From positions 8,447,001 to 8,511,000 of the forward strand of contig NZ_CP025394.1 of NCBI RefSeq assembly GCF_002943525.1: DNA of 64,000 nt, read 5' to 3'. How positions within the stretch are numbered: the first letter of the stretch is position 1; each line of letters opens with the position of its first letter. Below, piece after piece: positions 1 through 8,294 of the stretch. Made by a program: the position numbers and the translations under genes. Below the pieces are notes generated by a model, which was not told the DNA's origin, searched no databases, and saw only the letters and a list, made by a program, of their open reading frames with translations. The stretch comes from Kitasatospora sp. MMS16-BH015 (GTDB taxonomy: Bacteria > Actinomycetota > Actinomycetes > Streptomycetales > Streptomycetaceae).

Positions 1-1626
1 GAGGCGTACGAGGGCGAACGGCTGCACGGCCTGGGGCAGCACCTGCACGGGCGCCTGGACCAGAAGGGCTGTGTGATCGACCTCGTCCAGGCCAACACCG
101 TGGCGGCCGTCCCCTTCCTGCACTCCTCACGCGGTTACGGACTCCTGTGGAACAACCCCGCCACCGGCCGCGTCGAGCTGGGCGCCGACACCACCCGGTG
201 GACCGCCGACGCCGGTGGGCGCATCGACTACTGGATCACCGCCGGTGACACCCCGGCCCGGATCCTCGACTCCTACACCCGGGCCACCGGCCGTCCGCCG
301 CTCCTGCCCGAATGGGCGTCCGGCTTCTGGCAGTCGAAGCTGCGCTACCGCACCCAGGACGAACTCCTCACCGTGGCACGGCAGTACAAGGAGCGGGGCC
401 TGCCGCTCTCCGTCATCGTCTGCGACTTCTTCCACTGGCCGAGGATGGGGGACTGGCGGTTCGAGCAGAGCGAGTGGCCCGACCCCACGGCCATGGTCAA
501 GGAGCTGTCGGCCCTCGGGGTGAAGCTCGCCGTCTCGGTGTGGCCCACCGTCGAGCCCGGCAGTGACGCCTTCGACGGGCTGCGCTCGGCCGGGCACCTC
601 GTACGGGACTCGGCCGGCGGTCTGCTCACCCACCCGTGGCCGTCGCGGTACGGCGGGGAGGCCCTGATCCGTCCGATGGCCCACTACGACGCCACCCACC
701 CCGGAGCACGCGCGGCGCTGTGGCGGCGGCTGGACGAGAACTACCGTTCGCTGGGGGTGGCGTGCTTCTGGCTGGACGCCTGCGAGCCGGACCTGCCCCC
801 CGGCCTCGCCGAGCGGGCCGTCTACGCGGCCGGGCCGGCCGCCGAGGTCGCGAACCTCTACCCGCTGGAGCACACCCGCGCGGTGGCCGAGGGCCTGCGC
901 GCGGCGGGCGAGGAACGGCCGCTCTCGCTGGTCCGCTCCGCCTGGGCGGGCAGCCAGGCGCACGGGGCACTGCTCTGGTCGGGCGACATCCCCACCACCT
1001 TCGACTCGCTCGGCCGCCAGATCCGGGCCGGCCTCAACGTCGCGATGAGCGGCATCCCCTGGTGGAACACCGACATCGGGGGCTTCTCCGGCGGCGACCC
1101 GGACGACCCGGGGTACCGCGAGTTGCTGGTCCGCTGGTTCCAGTACGGCACCTTCTGCCCGGTGATGCGGCTGCACGGCGACCGCGCGCCCAACTACCCG
1201 ACGTTCTCCACCGACATGACCGGCGGGCCGAACGAGGTCTGGTCGTACGGGGAGCAGGCGTACGGCATCCTCCGCGACCACCTGCTGCTGCGCGAGCGCC
1301 TGCGCCCCTACCTGCGGACGCTCTCCGAGGACGCCCACCGCACCGGGGCCCCGCCGATGCGCCCGCTGTTCTTCGCGTTCCCCGAGGACGAGCGGGCCTG
1401 GGCAGTGGACGACCAGTTCCTGCTCGGCCCCGACCTCCTGGTGGCACCCGTGTACCAGGCCGGCGTCCGGGCCCGCCGGGTGTACCTGCCGGTCGGTGCC
1501 CGCTGGGTCGACCCGGTCACGGGAAGCGCACGGGAGGGTGGCACGACGGTCGACGCCGAGGCTCCGCTGGAGCGCATCCCGGTCTTCGTGCGGCACGGGG
1601 CCGAGGTCGCAGCGGTGTTCGGCTGA
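1..1626 (+). CDS. Glycoside hydrolase family 31 (alpha-xylosidase/alpha-glucosidase type), 5' partial
   Basis: The frame is open from base 1, so the gene begins outside the window; 541 residues are visible. GH31 enzymes are retaining alpha-glycosidases acting on alpha-linked glucosides or xylosides. The nucleophile motif is visible as FWLDACEPD (Asp at about visible residue 259) and the acid/base region as LLWSGDI (Asp about 329), followed by the GH31 core stretch SGIPWWNTDIGGF. The C-terminal beta domain (LLGPDLLVAPVY) is complete. No signal peptide can be judged because the start is missing. A LacI-type operator lies just after the stop but more likely serves the next gene. Exact substrate (xyloside or glucoside) is not decided by the sequence. 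Confidence 0.9.
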   Translation, partial: EAYEGERLHGLGQHLHGRLDQKGCVIDLVQANTVAAVPFLHSSRGYGLLWNNPATGRVELGADTTRWTADAGGRIDYWITAGDTPARILDSYTRATGRPPLLPEWASGFWQSKLRYRTQDELLTVARQYKERGLPLSVIVCDFFHWPRMGDWRFEQSEWPDPTAMVKELSALGVKLAVSVWPTVEPGSDAFDGLRSAGHLVRDSAGGLLTHPWPSRYGGEALIRPMAHYDATHPGARAALWRRLDENYRSLGVACFWLDACEPDLPPGLAERAVYAAGPAAEVANLYPLEHTRAVAEGLRAAGEERPLSLVRSAWAGSQAHGALLWSGDIPTTFDSLGRQIRAGLNVAMSGIPWWNTDIGGFSGGDPDDPGYRELLVRWFQYGTFCPVMRLHGDRAPNYPTFSTDMTGGPNEVWSYGEQAYGILRDHLLLRERLRPYLRTLSEDAHRTGAPPMRPLFFAFPEDERAWAVDDQFLLGPDLLVAPVYQAGVRARRVYLPVGARWVDPVTGSAREGGTTVDAEAPLERIPVFVRHGAEVAAVFG

Positions 1627-1652
1627 CGGGCGGTCCGGACAGTCGAACAGTC

Positions 1653-1666
1653 AGTTAACGCTAACA
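1653..1666. promoter_or_regulatory. LacI-type operator (TGTTARCGYTMACA family)
   Basis: AGTTAACGCTAACA matches 13 of 14 positions of the copy at 31042. It lies between the GH31 stop and the secreted phosphatase-fold gene at 1814, so it may place that gene under the same repressor as the arabinofuranosidases. Confidence 0.6.
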
Positions 1667-1813
1667 AAAGCTTTGGGCACGAGGTGGCATGGCTCGATAA
1701 ACCTGCAGGTCAGGGCAGTTTCCCCTGCTCTCTGCCGGTGTTGACGATCCCATTGATCGCTCATACGCTCCGGGACACCGGATCACCGTGGTCGTACTCC
1801 GATCGGAGCACCG

Positions 1814-3205
1814 ATGCCCAAGCCCCGCCTCCGCCAACTCCTCGTCCGCTCCCTCCTCGTGGGCGCACTCGGCACCACCGCCGCACTGGGCTCCACCACG
1901 GCGCAGGCCGCCACTCCGGCGGTGGCCAGCCCGGCCGCTGCCGCGCAGGCCACCGCCGGGGGCGGGTCGTTCTCCGTGCTGACGTACAACGTCGCCGGGC
2001 TGCCGCAGGTGCTCTCCAGCGCCTCGACCGACCGGCAGAGCAGCACCACCGCGATCGGCAGCCGGGTGGCGCCGTACGACGTGGTGAACGTCCAGGAGGA
2101 CTTCAACTACCACGCCGCGCTCTACGCCACCGACACCCACCCGTACCGCACCGCCACCAGCGGCGGAGCCGGCATCGGCAGCGGCCTCAACACGATGTCC
2201 CGATTCGCCTACGACGGCGACGACTTCGAGCGCGTCCACTGGCACGACTGCCAGCTGGACTCCGGCGACTGCCTCACGCCCAAGGGCTTCACCTTCATGC
2301 GGACGAGGCTGGCCGAGGGCGTGTACGTGGACTTCTACAACCTGCACGCCAACGCGGGCACCGAGCCCGGCGACGAGGCCGCCCGCGCCGCCAACCTGGC
2401 GCAGCTCACCGGCTACATCCAGACCCACTCGGCGGGGAACGCCGTCGTGGTGATGGGCGACACCAACACCCGCTACACCCGGGCCGACGACACCATCGCC
2501 GCCTTCGCCGCCGACAACCGACTGACCGACGCCTGGGTGCAGTTGGAGCGCGGCGGGGTGCCGCCCGTCAAGGGCTCCGACCCGCTGCTGTGCGACCAGA
2601 ACGCGCCCACCGACACCTGCGAGATCGTCGACAAGGTGCTGTACCGCAGCAGCGCACTGGTCACGCTCGGCGCGACCTCGTACGCCGACAAGCACGTCGA
2701 CTTCCTGGACGGCGCGGGCAAGATGCTCTCCGACCACGACCCGGTCGCCGTCGGCTTCACCTGGAGCCAGAACCCGGCGTACCAGGCGAGCGAGCAATTC
2801 GGCGGCCCGCACGGCGACTTCTACAACGACATCGACCGCGTCCCGGCAGGCGCCCAGGCCGCCGTGGTCAGCCTGCGGTCCGGCTCCCGGGTCGACCAGG
2901 TCGGGCTCACCCTCGCCGACGGCACCTCGCTCACCCACGGCGGCACCGGCGGCACCGCCGCGTCGCTCACCCTGGGCGGCGGTGAGTACGTCAACTCCGC
3001 CACGCTGTGCGAGGGTTCGTACAGCGGGCACACCCGGATCTTCTACGCCTCGTTCGGCACCAACCTGGGCCGGTCGCTGGCCGGCGGCACCACCACCGCC
3101 GACTGTGTGACTCGCACCGCGCCGGCCGGCTGGCAGTTCGCCGGCTTCCAGGGCCGCTCGGGCGACGAGGTCGACAAGCTCGGCTTCCTCCTCACCCGCC
3201 GCTGA
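1814..3205 (+). CDS. Secreted endonuclease/exonuclease/phosphatase-fold hydrolase (sphingomyelinase C-like) with jacalin-like C-terminal domain
   Basis: A 463-residue protein with an N-terminal Sec signal peptide (basic start, hydrophobic run, AQA cleavage region near residue 33). Residues about 50-320 carry the metal-dependent phosphodiesterase fold: LTYNVAGLP, NVQEDFN (metal-binding Glu), NLHANAG (His), VMGDTNTR (Asp/Asn) and LSDHDPVAVGF (catalytic Asp-His). This order matches bacterial neutral sphingomyelinases and related phosphodiesterases. Residues about 340-463 resemble a jacalin-like lectin domain, ending VDKLGFLLTRR, suggesting carbohydrate binding. It acts outside the cell. Lipid or nucleic-acid substrate cannot be decided. 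A LacI-type operator lies about 150 bases upstream and a strong hairpin follows the stop. Confidence 0.85.
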   Translation: MPKPRLRQLLVRSLLVGALGTTAALGSTTAQAATPAVASPAAAAQATAGGGSFSVLTYNVAGLPQVLSSASTDRQSSTTAIGSRVAPYDVVNVQEDFNYHAALYATDTHPYRTATSGGAGIGSGLNTMSRFAYDGDDFERVHWHDCQLDSGDCLTPKGFTFMRTRLAEGVYVDFYNLHANAGTEPGDEAARAANLAQLTGYIQTHSAGNAVVVMGDTNTRYTRADDTIAAFAADNRLTDAWVQLERGGVPPVKGSDPLLCDQNAPTDTCEIVDKVLYRSSALVTLGATSYADKHVDFLDGAGKMLSDHDPVAVGFTWSQNPAYQASEQFGGPHGDFYNDIDRVPAGAQAAVVSLRSGSRVDQVGLTLADGTSLTHGGTGGTAASLTLGGGEYVNSATLCEGSYSGHTRIFYASFGTNLGRSLAGGTTTADCVTRTAPAGWQFAGFQGRSGDEVDKLGFLLTRR

Positions 3206-3218
3206 CCACCCCGCACCT

Positions 3219-3248
3219 CCCCGGCCCGGGCCGCCACCCGGGCCGGGG
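3219..3248. terminator. Rho-independent-like hairpin
   Basis: Perfect 12-bp GC stem (CCCCGGCCCGGG, loop CCGCCA, CCCGGGCCGGGG) between the hydrolase stop and the PAP2 gene. There is no T tract, as is common in this group. Confidence 0.6.
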
Positions 3249-3288
3249 AACCCGCACGTCCGCAGACCACCACCGCAGGAAGACGCTC

Positions 3289-5310
3289 ATGAACGATCAG
3301 CCCACCCTGGACCGCCGCCGATTCCTGCGCAGCTCCGCAGCCACCTCGGTCGCGCTGCTCACCGCGCCCACCGCGCTGAGTCTGCTGACCGCCCCGCAGC
3401 GGGCCGTCGCCGCTGCGCCCGTCGGTTCGGTGGCCGGCGGCTCCGCGGCGGGCCACTCCGGGCCCGTCGGCCCGGTGTCCGGCCCCGCCTTCGTGGACTC
3501 GTACACGACCAACACGATGGCCGACCTCACCCCCACGGGGAACGCGGCCGTGCGGATCCTCACCGGGATGAGCCGGATCTGGCGGACCGGCGGGGCTTGG
3601 AACGACGGCTCGCCGCTGCTGGCCGAGGTGCTGCGGGCCAATGTGCGCTCCTGCGTGCAGGCCACCACGCAGCGGACGGCGGAGCAGGCCAAGGAGGCGT
3701 TCATCTACGACCGCCAGCACCAGAGTTACGCCGTCATCGCCGGGCTCGGGCCACTCGCCGAGCTGTACCGGACGGGCGCCCGGGCCGTCACCTCGATCAC
3801 CACGGCGCCCGACTCCACCCCGCCCGGGAAGATCGACGACGCCGTCCCCGCCGATGCGCCGGCCGGTTCGGCACTCGGGCCCGGGGCGGTCGACTCCGAG
3901 CTGGGGCGGGTGGTCACCCTGGTCAACACGCTCCGGGGGCCGTACGCCTCCGGCAACCCGGCCAAGTACGCCTACCGGTACCCGAGGCCCTGGCGGCTGA
4001 ACGGGCAGAGCGCGGTGGTCGACACCGGCGCCACCGATGCCTTCGGCTTCCCGGTGTACGCCTCGGAGGTGGTGGTCGCCCCGCAGCTGCTGCGTCAGCG
4101 CAATGCCTCCCCGGCCGACGACGGCGGTTTTGTGAGCGGTCACACGAACGCCTTCCACCTGGCCGCGCTGGCCCTCGCGTACGCGGTGCCCGAACGCTTC
4201 CAGGAGCTGGTCACCCGGGCGTTCGAGCTCAGCCACACCCGGATCACCGCCGGCATGCACTCCCCGCTCGACGTCATCGGCGGCCGCACCCTGGCCACCG
4301 CGCTGGCCGCCGCCACCCTCGCGGACCCGCGCAACGCCGCTCTCAAGGCCGCCGCCCGCAGCCAGGCCGCCGCCTACTTCCAGGCGAGGACCGGCAGCTT
4401 CCAGGCGAAGACCGAAAGCTTCCAGGGGAAGACCGGCGGCACCACCGACACCCTGTACGCCTTCGCCCACCGGGCCGGTACGGCCGAGGACCCGTACGCC
4501 GACCGCCTGGCCAACGCCGCGCTGGTCAGGCCGAAGCTGACCTACGTGCTGCGGCGCGGCGGCCGGGAGGTCCCGATGACCGTGCCCAAGGGCGCCGAAG
4601 TCCTCCTGGAGACCCGGTTGCCCTACCTCGACGCCGACCAGCGGCGGGAGGTGCTGCGCACCACCGCGCTGCCCTCGGGCTACGTGCTGCTCGACGGCCC
4701 GGAGATGTGGGGCCGGCTCGACCTGTTCGCCGCCGCCGACGGCTACGGCTCCTTCGAGCGGGACGTGACGGTGGAGCTGGACGCCGCCGAGGGCGGGTTC
4801 TGCGCGGCCGACGCCTGGCGCAACGACATCGGCGGGCCCGGCGGTCTCACCAAGCGAGGCACCGGGACGCTGACCCTGACCGGCACCAACCGGTACACGG
4901 GCACCACCGTGGTGGCGGCCGGCGCCCTGGTGGCCGGCTCCCACGACGCGCTGGGGCGCGGGGACGTCCAACTGCGCGGTGGCACCCTGCGGGTGGACGC
5001 CGAGCGCGGTCCGGTGCGGGTGCACGGCGACTACTCGCAGGCGGGGACCGGGACTTGCCTGGAACTGACAGCTCATCAGCTCCACCGTGCGGTACTGACG
5101 GTGGCGGGCCGGCTGGTGCTCGGCCACGGTGCCCGGCTGGCCCTGGAGCTGCGGGAGATCGGGCCGCTCGGCGAGGAGGCGGTGCTGCCGGTGATCAGCG
5201 GGTGCGCGGTGCAGGGCGGGTTCGGCAGCGTCACGGTGGACGTGTCGGGATACCGGGCGACGCCGCTGCGCACCCGCGAGGGCATCTCGGTGCGGCTGAC
5301 CCGCTGCTAG
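3289..5310 (+). CDS. Tat-exported PAP2-family acid phosphatase/haloperoxidase with autotransporter-associated beta-strand repeat
   Basis: A 673-residue protein. The ATG at 3289 is preceded by AGGAAG and gives a twin-arginine signal (RRRFLRSS then a hydrophobic run to about residue 42), so export is folded, via Tat. Residues about 60-365 hold the PAP2 fold with SGHTNAFH (about 283) and SHTRITAGMHSPLDVIGG, the conserved His/Arg phosphate-binding elements. Three imperfect 7-residue repeats (FQARTGS, FQAKTES, FQGKTGG) follow at about residues 364-383. Near residue 525 is GTGTLTLTGTNRYTGTT, the autotransporter-associated beta-strand motif, unusual in a Gram-positive. The role is probably extracellular phosphate-ester hydrolysis; the substrate is unknown. 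It may be co-transcribed with the preceding phosphatase-fold gene. Confidence 0.85.
   Translation: MNDQPTLDRRRFLRSSAATSVALLTAPTALSLLTAPQRAVAAAPVGSVAGGSAAGHSGPVGPVSGPAFVDSYTTNTMADLTPTGNAAVRILTGMSRIWRTGGAWNDGSPLLAEVLRANVRSCVQATTQRTAEQAKEAFIYDRQHQSYAVIAGLGPLAELYRTGARAVTSITTAPDSTPPGKIDDAVPADAPAGSALGPGAVDSELGRVVTLVNTLRGPYASGNPAKYAYRYPRPWRLNGQSAVVDTGATDAFGFPVYASEVVVAPQLLRQRNASPADDGGFVSGHTNAFHLAALALAYAVPERFQELVTRAFELSHTRITAGMHSPLDVIGGRTLATALAAATLADPRNAALKAAARSQAAAYFQARTGSFQAKTESFQGKTGGTTDTLYAFAHRAGTAEDPYADRLANAALVRPKLTYVLRRGGREVPMTVPKGAEVLLETRLPYLDADQRREVLRTTALPSGYVLLDGPEMWGRLDLFAAADGYGSFERDVTVELDAAEGGFCAADAWRNDIGGPGGLTKRGTGTLTLTGTNRYTGTTVVAAGALVAGSHDALGRGDVQLRGGTLRVDAERGPVRVHGDYSQAGTGTCLELTAHQLHRAVLTVAGRLVLGHGARLALELREIGPLGEEAVLPVISGCAVQGGFGSVTVDVSGYRATPLRTREGISVRLTRC
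4381..4440 (+). repeat. In-frame 21-bp tandem repeat (about 3 copies)
   Basis: Units begin CAGGCGAGGACC, CAGGCGAAGACC and CAGGGGAAGACC and encode FQ(A/G)(R/K)T(G/E)(S/G). They lie inside the PAP2 gene between the phosphatase and the C-terminal part, as a possible flexible linker. Confidence 0.8.
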
Positions 5311-5327
5311 GACCGCCGGGGGCGGTC
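5311..5327. terminator. Short hairpin between convergent genes
   Basis: GACCGCC / GGCGGTC with a 3-base loop starts immediately after the PAP2 stop, between it and the convergent AraC gene. It is only 7 bp, so weak. Confidence 0.35.
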
Positions 5328-5363
5328 GGGCGCAGGGTGGCTGGTCCGTGCTGTGCCCCGGGG

Positions 5364-6146
5364 CTACCCGGTGTTCAGTCCGGCGCGGACGGCGCGCGGG
5401 GAGGCACCGAGGTCGCGGCGGCAGGCCTTGTTGAAGGCCTGGAGGTCGGGGATGCCGACCGAGGCCGCGATGGCGGGGATGGACAGGGTGGTGGCCTGGA
5501 GGAAGTGGCGGGCCCGCGCCATCCGGCGGGCGCGGAGGTAGCCGACGACGGTGGCCCCGGTGGCCGCGCGGAAGAGCCTGGTCAGGTGGTTGTGCGAGAC
5601 GCCCGCCGCCCTTGCCAGCTCCGCCACGCTCAGCGGCTCGGCCAGGCGGGCCTCGATCATCGCCAGGGCGGCGGCGACCGCCGGATGCGGTGCGGCGGTG
5701 TCGGCCGTGCGCAGCGGAGCCAGCTGGGCCACCCGCCAGAGCGCGGCCCAGACCTCGGCCGTCGCCCGTACGGGGGAGTGCGGCCAGGCCGCCAGTGCAC
5801 TGGTCAACTGCGCTCTGAGCGGTGCGAGTTCGGTGCCGGTGTCCTGGATCACCGGAATGCCGATCTGCGGGCCGGCCGTGCCGAGGCGCAGGTGCACGTA
5901 GAGGTGCTCGGAGCGGCCGCGGTAGCGGTAGCGCACGGTGGTGCCGGGCGGCACGAGGCTGACTCGGCCCGGGCGGATCGCGTGCGCGGTGCCGTCCACC
6001 GTCAGCTCGGCCTCGTAGCCGTAGAGGTGCAACTGCCAGAGGTCCGGCAGCAGGAACACGTCCGTCCGTCCGGCGCAGCCGTGCACGCCGATGCCGACGG
6101 CGGCCACGACGGGCGGGTCGTCCAGGTGGGCGAGTGCGGTGTCCAT
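5364..6146 (-). CDS. AraC-family transcriptional regulator
   Basis: A 260-residue protein with an N-terminal cupin-like sensor (about residues 1-150, with LWQLHLYGYEAEL and LVPPGTTVRYRYRG) and a C-terminal double helix-turn-helix (about 165-258: LSVAELARAAGVSHNHLTRLF, then IPAIAASVGIPDLQAFNKACRR). The architecture is that of sugar-responsive AraC activators. No effector or target is evident; it is convergent with the PAP2 gene and its own upstream region contains a hexanucleotide repeat tract. Confidence 0.88.
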   Translation of the reverse strand: MDTALAHLDDPPVVAAVGIGVHGCAGRTDVFLLPDLWQLHLYGYEAELTVDGTAHAIRPGRVSLVPPGTTVRYRYRGRSEHLYVHLRLGTAGPQIGIPVIQDTGTELAPLRAQLTSALAAWPHSPVRATAEVWAALWRVAQLAPLRTADTAAPHPAVAAALAMIEARLAEPLSVAELARAAGVSHNHLTRLFRAATGATVVGYLRARRMARARHFLQATTLSIPAIAASVGIPDLQAFNKACRRDLGASPRAVRAGLNTG

Positions 6147-6169
6147 GGCCGAGTTCTATCACCGTGCCC

Positions 6170-6209
6170 GGAGACGGAGACGGAGACGGAGACGGAGACG
6201 GAGACGGAG
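6170..6209. repeat. Hexanucleotide tandem repeat (GGAGAC, 6.7 copies)
   Basis: Six perfect GGAGAC units plus GGAG lie 24-63 bases upstream of the AraC start codon, in its leader/promoter on the opposite strand (GTCTCC). Confidence 0.95.
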
Positions 6210-6402
6210 CGGGTCCTGCTGCCAGGACCCGTGCTCAGCCGAACGCCCGGAACGGTCCTGGGTGTTCTGGTCCACCGAGTTCGGCCCGTGTCCGGCTCCG
6301 ACTGACGCTGGTCGGGCAGCTTCCGGCCACCCCGCACGACGGAGACCAGCTGGGCATGGCCGGGCAGCATGCTGGTGATCCGTACCGGACCGGGGTTTGG
6401 GG

Positions 6403-6822
6403 TCATGCGGCGGGTTCGATGCCGAGGTCGGCGAGCAGGCCGCGGATCCGGGCCTCGATCTCGTCGCGGATCGGCCGGACGGCGGCGACGCCCTGGCCGG
6501 CCGGGTCCGCCAGCCTCCAGTCGAGATAGGTCTTGCCGGGGAAGAACGGGCAGGCGTCGCCGCAGCCCATCGTGATCACCACGTCGGACGCCTGCACGGC
6601 CTCGACGGTCAGGACTTTCGGGGTCTCGGCGGAGATGTCGATGCCGACCTCGGCCAGGGCCTCGACCACGGCCGGGTTGACGGTCTCGGCCGGGGCGGAG
6701 CCGGCCGAGCGGACCTCGACCCGCTCGCCCCCGAGGCGGGTGAGGAAGGCGGCCGCCATCTGGGACCGGCCCGCGTTGTGGACGCAGACGAACAGGACGG
6801 ACGGGACGGCGGGAGTGCTCAC
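6403..6822 (-). CDS. arsC: Arsenate reductase, low-molecular-weight phosphatase type
   Basis: A 139-residue cytoplasmic enzyme that reduces arsenate to arsenite. The GTG start at 6822 was chosen because AAGGA lies just upstream and the phosphatase loop follows at once: CVHNAGRS (Cys13, Arg19). Two further cysteines at 87 and 91 (GCGDACP) fit the thiol relay of the ArsC group using thioredoxin or mycothiol, and LDWRLADPAGQ carries the general-acid Asp. It is last in the leftward operon arsR - channel - arsC, 43 bases after the channel stop. Confidence 0.93.
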   Translation of the reverse strand: MSTPAVPSVLFVCVHNAGRSQMAAAFLTRLGGERVEVRSAGSAPAETVNPAVVEALAEVGIDISAETPKVLTVEAVQASDVVITMGCGDACPFFPGKTYLDWRLADPAGQGVAAVRPIRDEIEARIRGLLADLGIEPAA

Positions 6823-6865
6823 GGCAGGGGTCCTTCGGTCTTCGGGACGAGCAGGAGGGAGCGGG

Positions 6866-7636
6866 TCAGCGGCCGGCCGGGGCGGGCTCGTGGTCGCCAT
6901 GCGGGACGACCACGTGCTCGGCGACGTGCTCGGTGTCGTGCTCGGCGACGGCCGGGGAGGGTCGGCCGAACAGGACCGCGACCAGGCCGAGCCCGGCGGC
7001 CAGACCGGCGAGCTGGGCGGCGATGAACGGCAGCACGGAGGCGGGGGCGACACCGGCGAAGGTGTCGGTGAACGCCCGGCCGATCGTCACCGCCGGGTTG
7101 GCGAAGCTGGTGGAGGACGTGAACCAGTACGCGGCTCCGATGAACGAGGCGACCGCGACGGGGGCGAATCGCTCCCGGCCGACGCGGGCCAGGCCGAAGA
7201 TCAGCAGGATCAGGCCGGTGGTCGCGACGACCTCGCCCAGCCACAGATGCGGCGCCCACCGGTCGTGGGTCGACCAGGCCACGGGCGTCTTGGCGAACAT
7301 CGCGTCCGCGAGGACCGCACCGCCGATCGCCCCGGCGACCTGAGCGCCGACATAGGCCGCGACCTCGCGCAGGCCCGGGCCGTCGCCGTCACGGCCGGTC
7401 CACCAGGCGGCCAGGGTCACGGCCGGGTTGAAGTGGGCGCCGGAGACCGGGCCGAGCAGCAGGATCAGCACGCCGAGGCCGAACACGGTCGTCAGCGAGT
7501 TGGCCAGCAGTTGCACGCCTACGTCGCCGGAGAGCTGGGCGGCCTGGATGCCGGAGCCGACCACGACGGCGACCAGCGCGCCCGTCCCGACGAACTCGGC
7601 GGCCGCGCGGCGCCCCAGCGGGGCTATCGCGGTCAT
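6866..7636 (-). CDS. MIP-family aquaglyceroporin of the ars operon
   Basis: A 256-residue membrane protein with six predicted helices and both channel half-helix motifs, HFNPAVT and FANPAVT. MIP channels conduct glycerol, water and neutral arsenite; AqpS of Sinorhizobium is the known case of a channel replacing an arsenite pump in an ars operon. Its start overlaps the arsR stop by four bases (ATGA), implying translational coupling. No ArsB or Acr3 pump is seen in the window, so arsenite may leave through this channel. The C-terminal tail is rich in His and Glu (EHDTEHVAEHVVVPHGDHE), which could bind metal. Confidence 0.9.
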   Translation of the reverse strand: MTAIAPLGRRAAAEFVGTGALVAVVVGSGIQAAQLSGDVGVQLLANSLTTVFGLGVLILLLGPVSGAHFNPAVTLAAWWTGRDGDGPGLREVAAYVGAQVAGAIGGAVLADAMFAKTPVAWSTHDRWAPHLWLGEVVATTGLILLIFGLARVGRERFAPVAVASFIGAAYWFTSSTSFANPAVTIGRAFTDTFAGVAPASVLPFIAAQLAGLAAGLGLVAVLFGRPSPAVAEHDTEHVAEHVVVPHGDHEPAPAGR

Positions 7637-8010
7637 CTCGCGCCTCCCGCGCCGGCGGGAGTCTGGAGCAGGGTGGAGAGCTTGGCCAGGGCGGCGGGCA
7701 GCACCCAGTAGTAGACCCAGGTCCCCCGGCGCTCGGAGCCGACCAGCCCGGCCTCGCGCAGCACCTTGAGGTGGTGGGAGATCGTCGGCTGGGAGACATC
7801 GAAGGGGCCGGTCAGGTCGCAGACGCAGGCCTCGCCGCCCTCGTGGGAGGCGATCAGCGACAGCAGCCGCAGCCGCACCGGGTCGGAGAGGGCCTTGAAC
7901 ATCTTCGCGAGGTCGGCGGCGGCTTCCTCACCGAGCGGCTCGCGGGCCATGGGCGAGCAGCACGCGGCCGGCTCGTCCTGGCCGAGCACCGGCAGTTCCA
8001 GATTCGACAT
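7633..8010 (-). CDS. arsR: ArsR-family metalloregulatory repressor
   Basis: A 125-residue winged-helix repressor. The ATG at 8010 is favoured over an upstream extension because it matches family length. EACVCDLTG carries the Cys-x-Cys arsenite site at the DNA-recognition helix, followed by VSQPTISHHLKVLREAGLV. An extra vicinal Cys pair near the N-terminus (AACCSPM) may add metal ligands. It heads the arsR-channel-arsC operon and presumably represses it through the repeats directly upstream. Confidence 0.93.
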   Translation of the reverse strand: MSNLELPVLGQDEPAACCSPMAREPLGEEAAADLAKMFKALSDPVRLRLLSLIASHEGGEACVCDLTGPFDVSQPTISHHLKVLREAGLVGSERRGTWVYYWVLPAALAKLSTLLQTPAGAGGAR

Positions 8011-8011
8011 G

Positions 8012-8035
8012 CATCTATGTTGACAGTCATCTATG
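8012..8035. promoter_or_regulatory. Probable ArsR operator/promoter (direct repeat CATCTATG)
   Basis: CATCTATG occurs at 8012-8019 and 8028-8035, directly upstream of arsR. ArsR sites in actinomycetes are AT-rich and overlap the promoter; assignment is by position. Confidence 0.5.
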
Positions 8036-8044
8036 CGAGTGGCA

Positions 8045-8242
8045 ACGTCGCCAATATCGACAATTGTCGAATCAAGACCTCGGATCGGGGAGACCGCCAT
8101 GCGTGCGGCTGTGACTCAGCACGCTACTTGTCGCTAACCGCACTACTCGACGTGCGGCTCTCCGGGCGGGTCAGCATGACAACTGTCGCCGATTCGGCGA
8201 GGTATCTGTCGGCTGGTGATCGTTTGGCAAGCAAGTTGTCGC
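8045..8242. mobile_element. Candidate Tn7-like left end with repeated TGTCG motifs
   Basis: The 284-base gap between arsR and tnsA is less GC-rich and holds TGTCGA (8065), TGTCGC (8129), TGTCGC (8184), TGTCGG (8207), TGTCGC (8237) and ACGTCGCC (8045). A perfect palindrome TCGACAATTGTCGA sits at 8057-8070. Several short repeats next to tnsA are what a TnsB-binding end looks like. The exact terminus is not identifiable. Confidence 0.45.
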
Positions 8243-8294
8243 CAACTCCGAAGAAGTCGCCCCGCCGACGCGAGCTGACTACTTCGATGGCGGG

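Noticed and set aside
3043..6162. Leftward open frame of over 1000 codons opposite the PAP2 gene
   Set aside because: Covers two real genes in wrong frames and has no recognisable domain.
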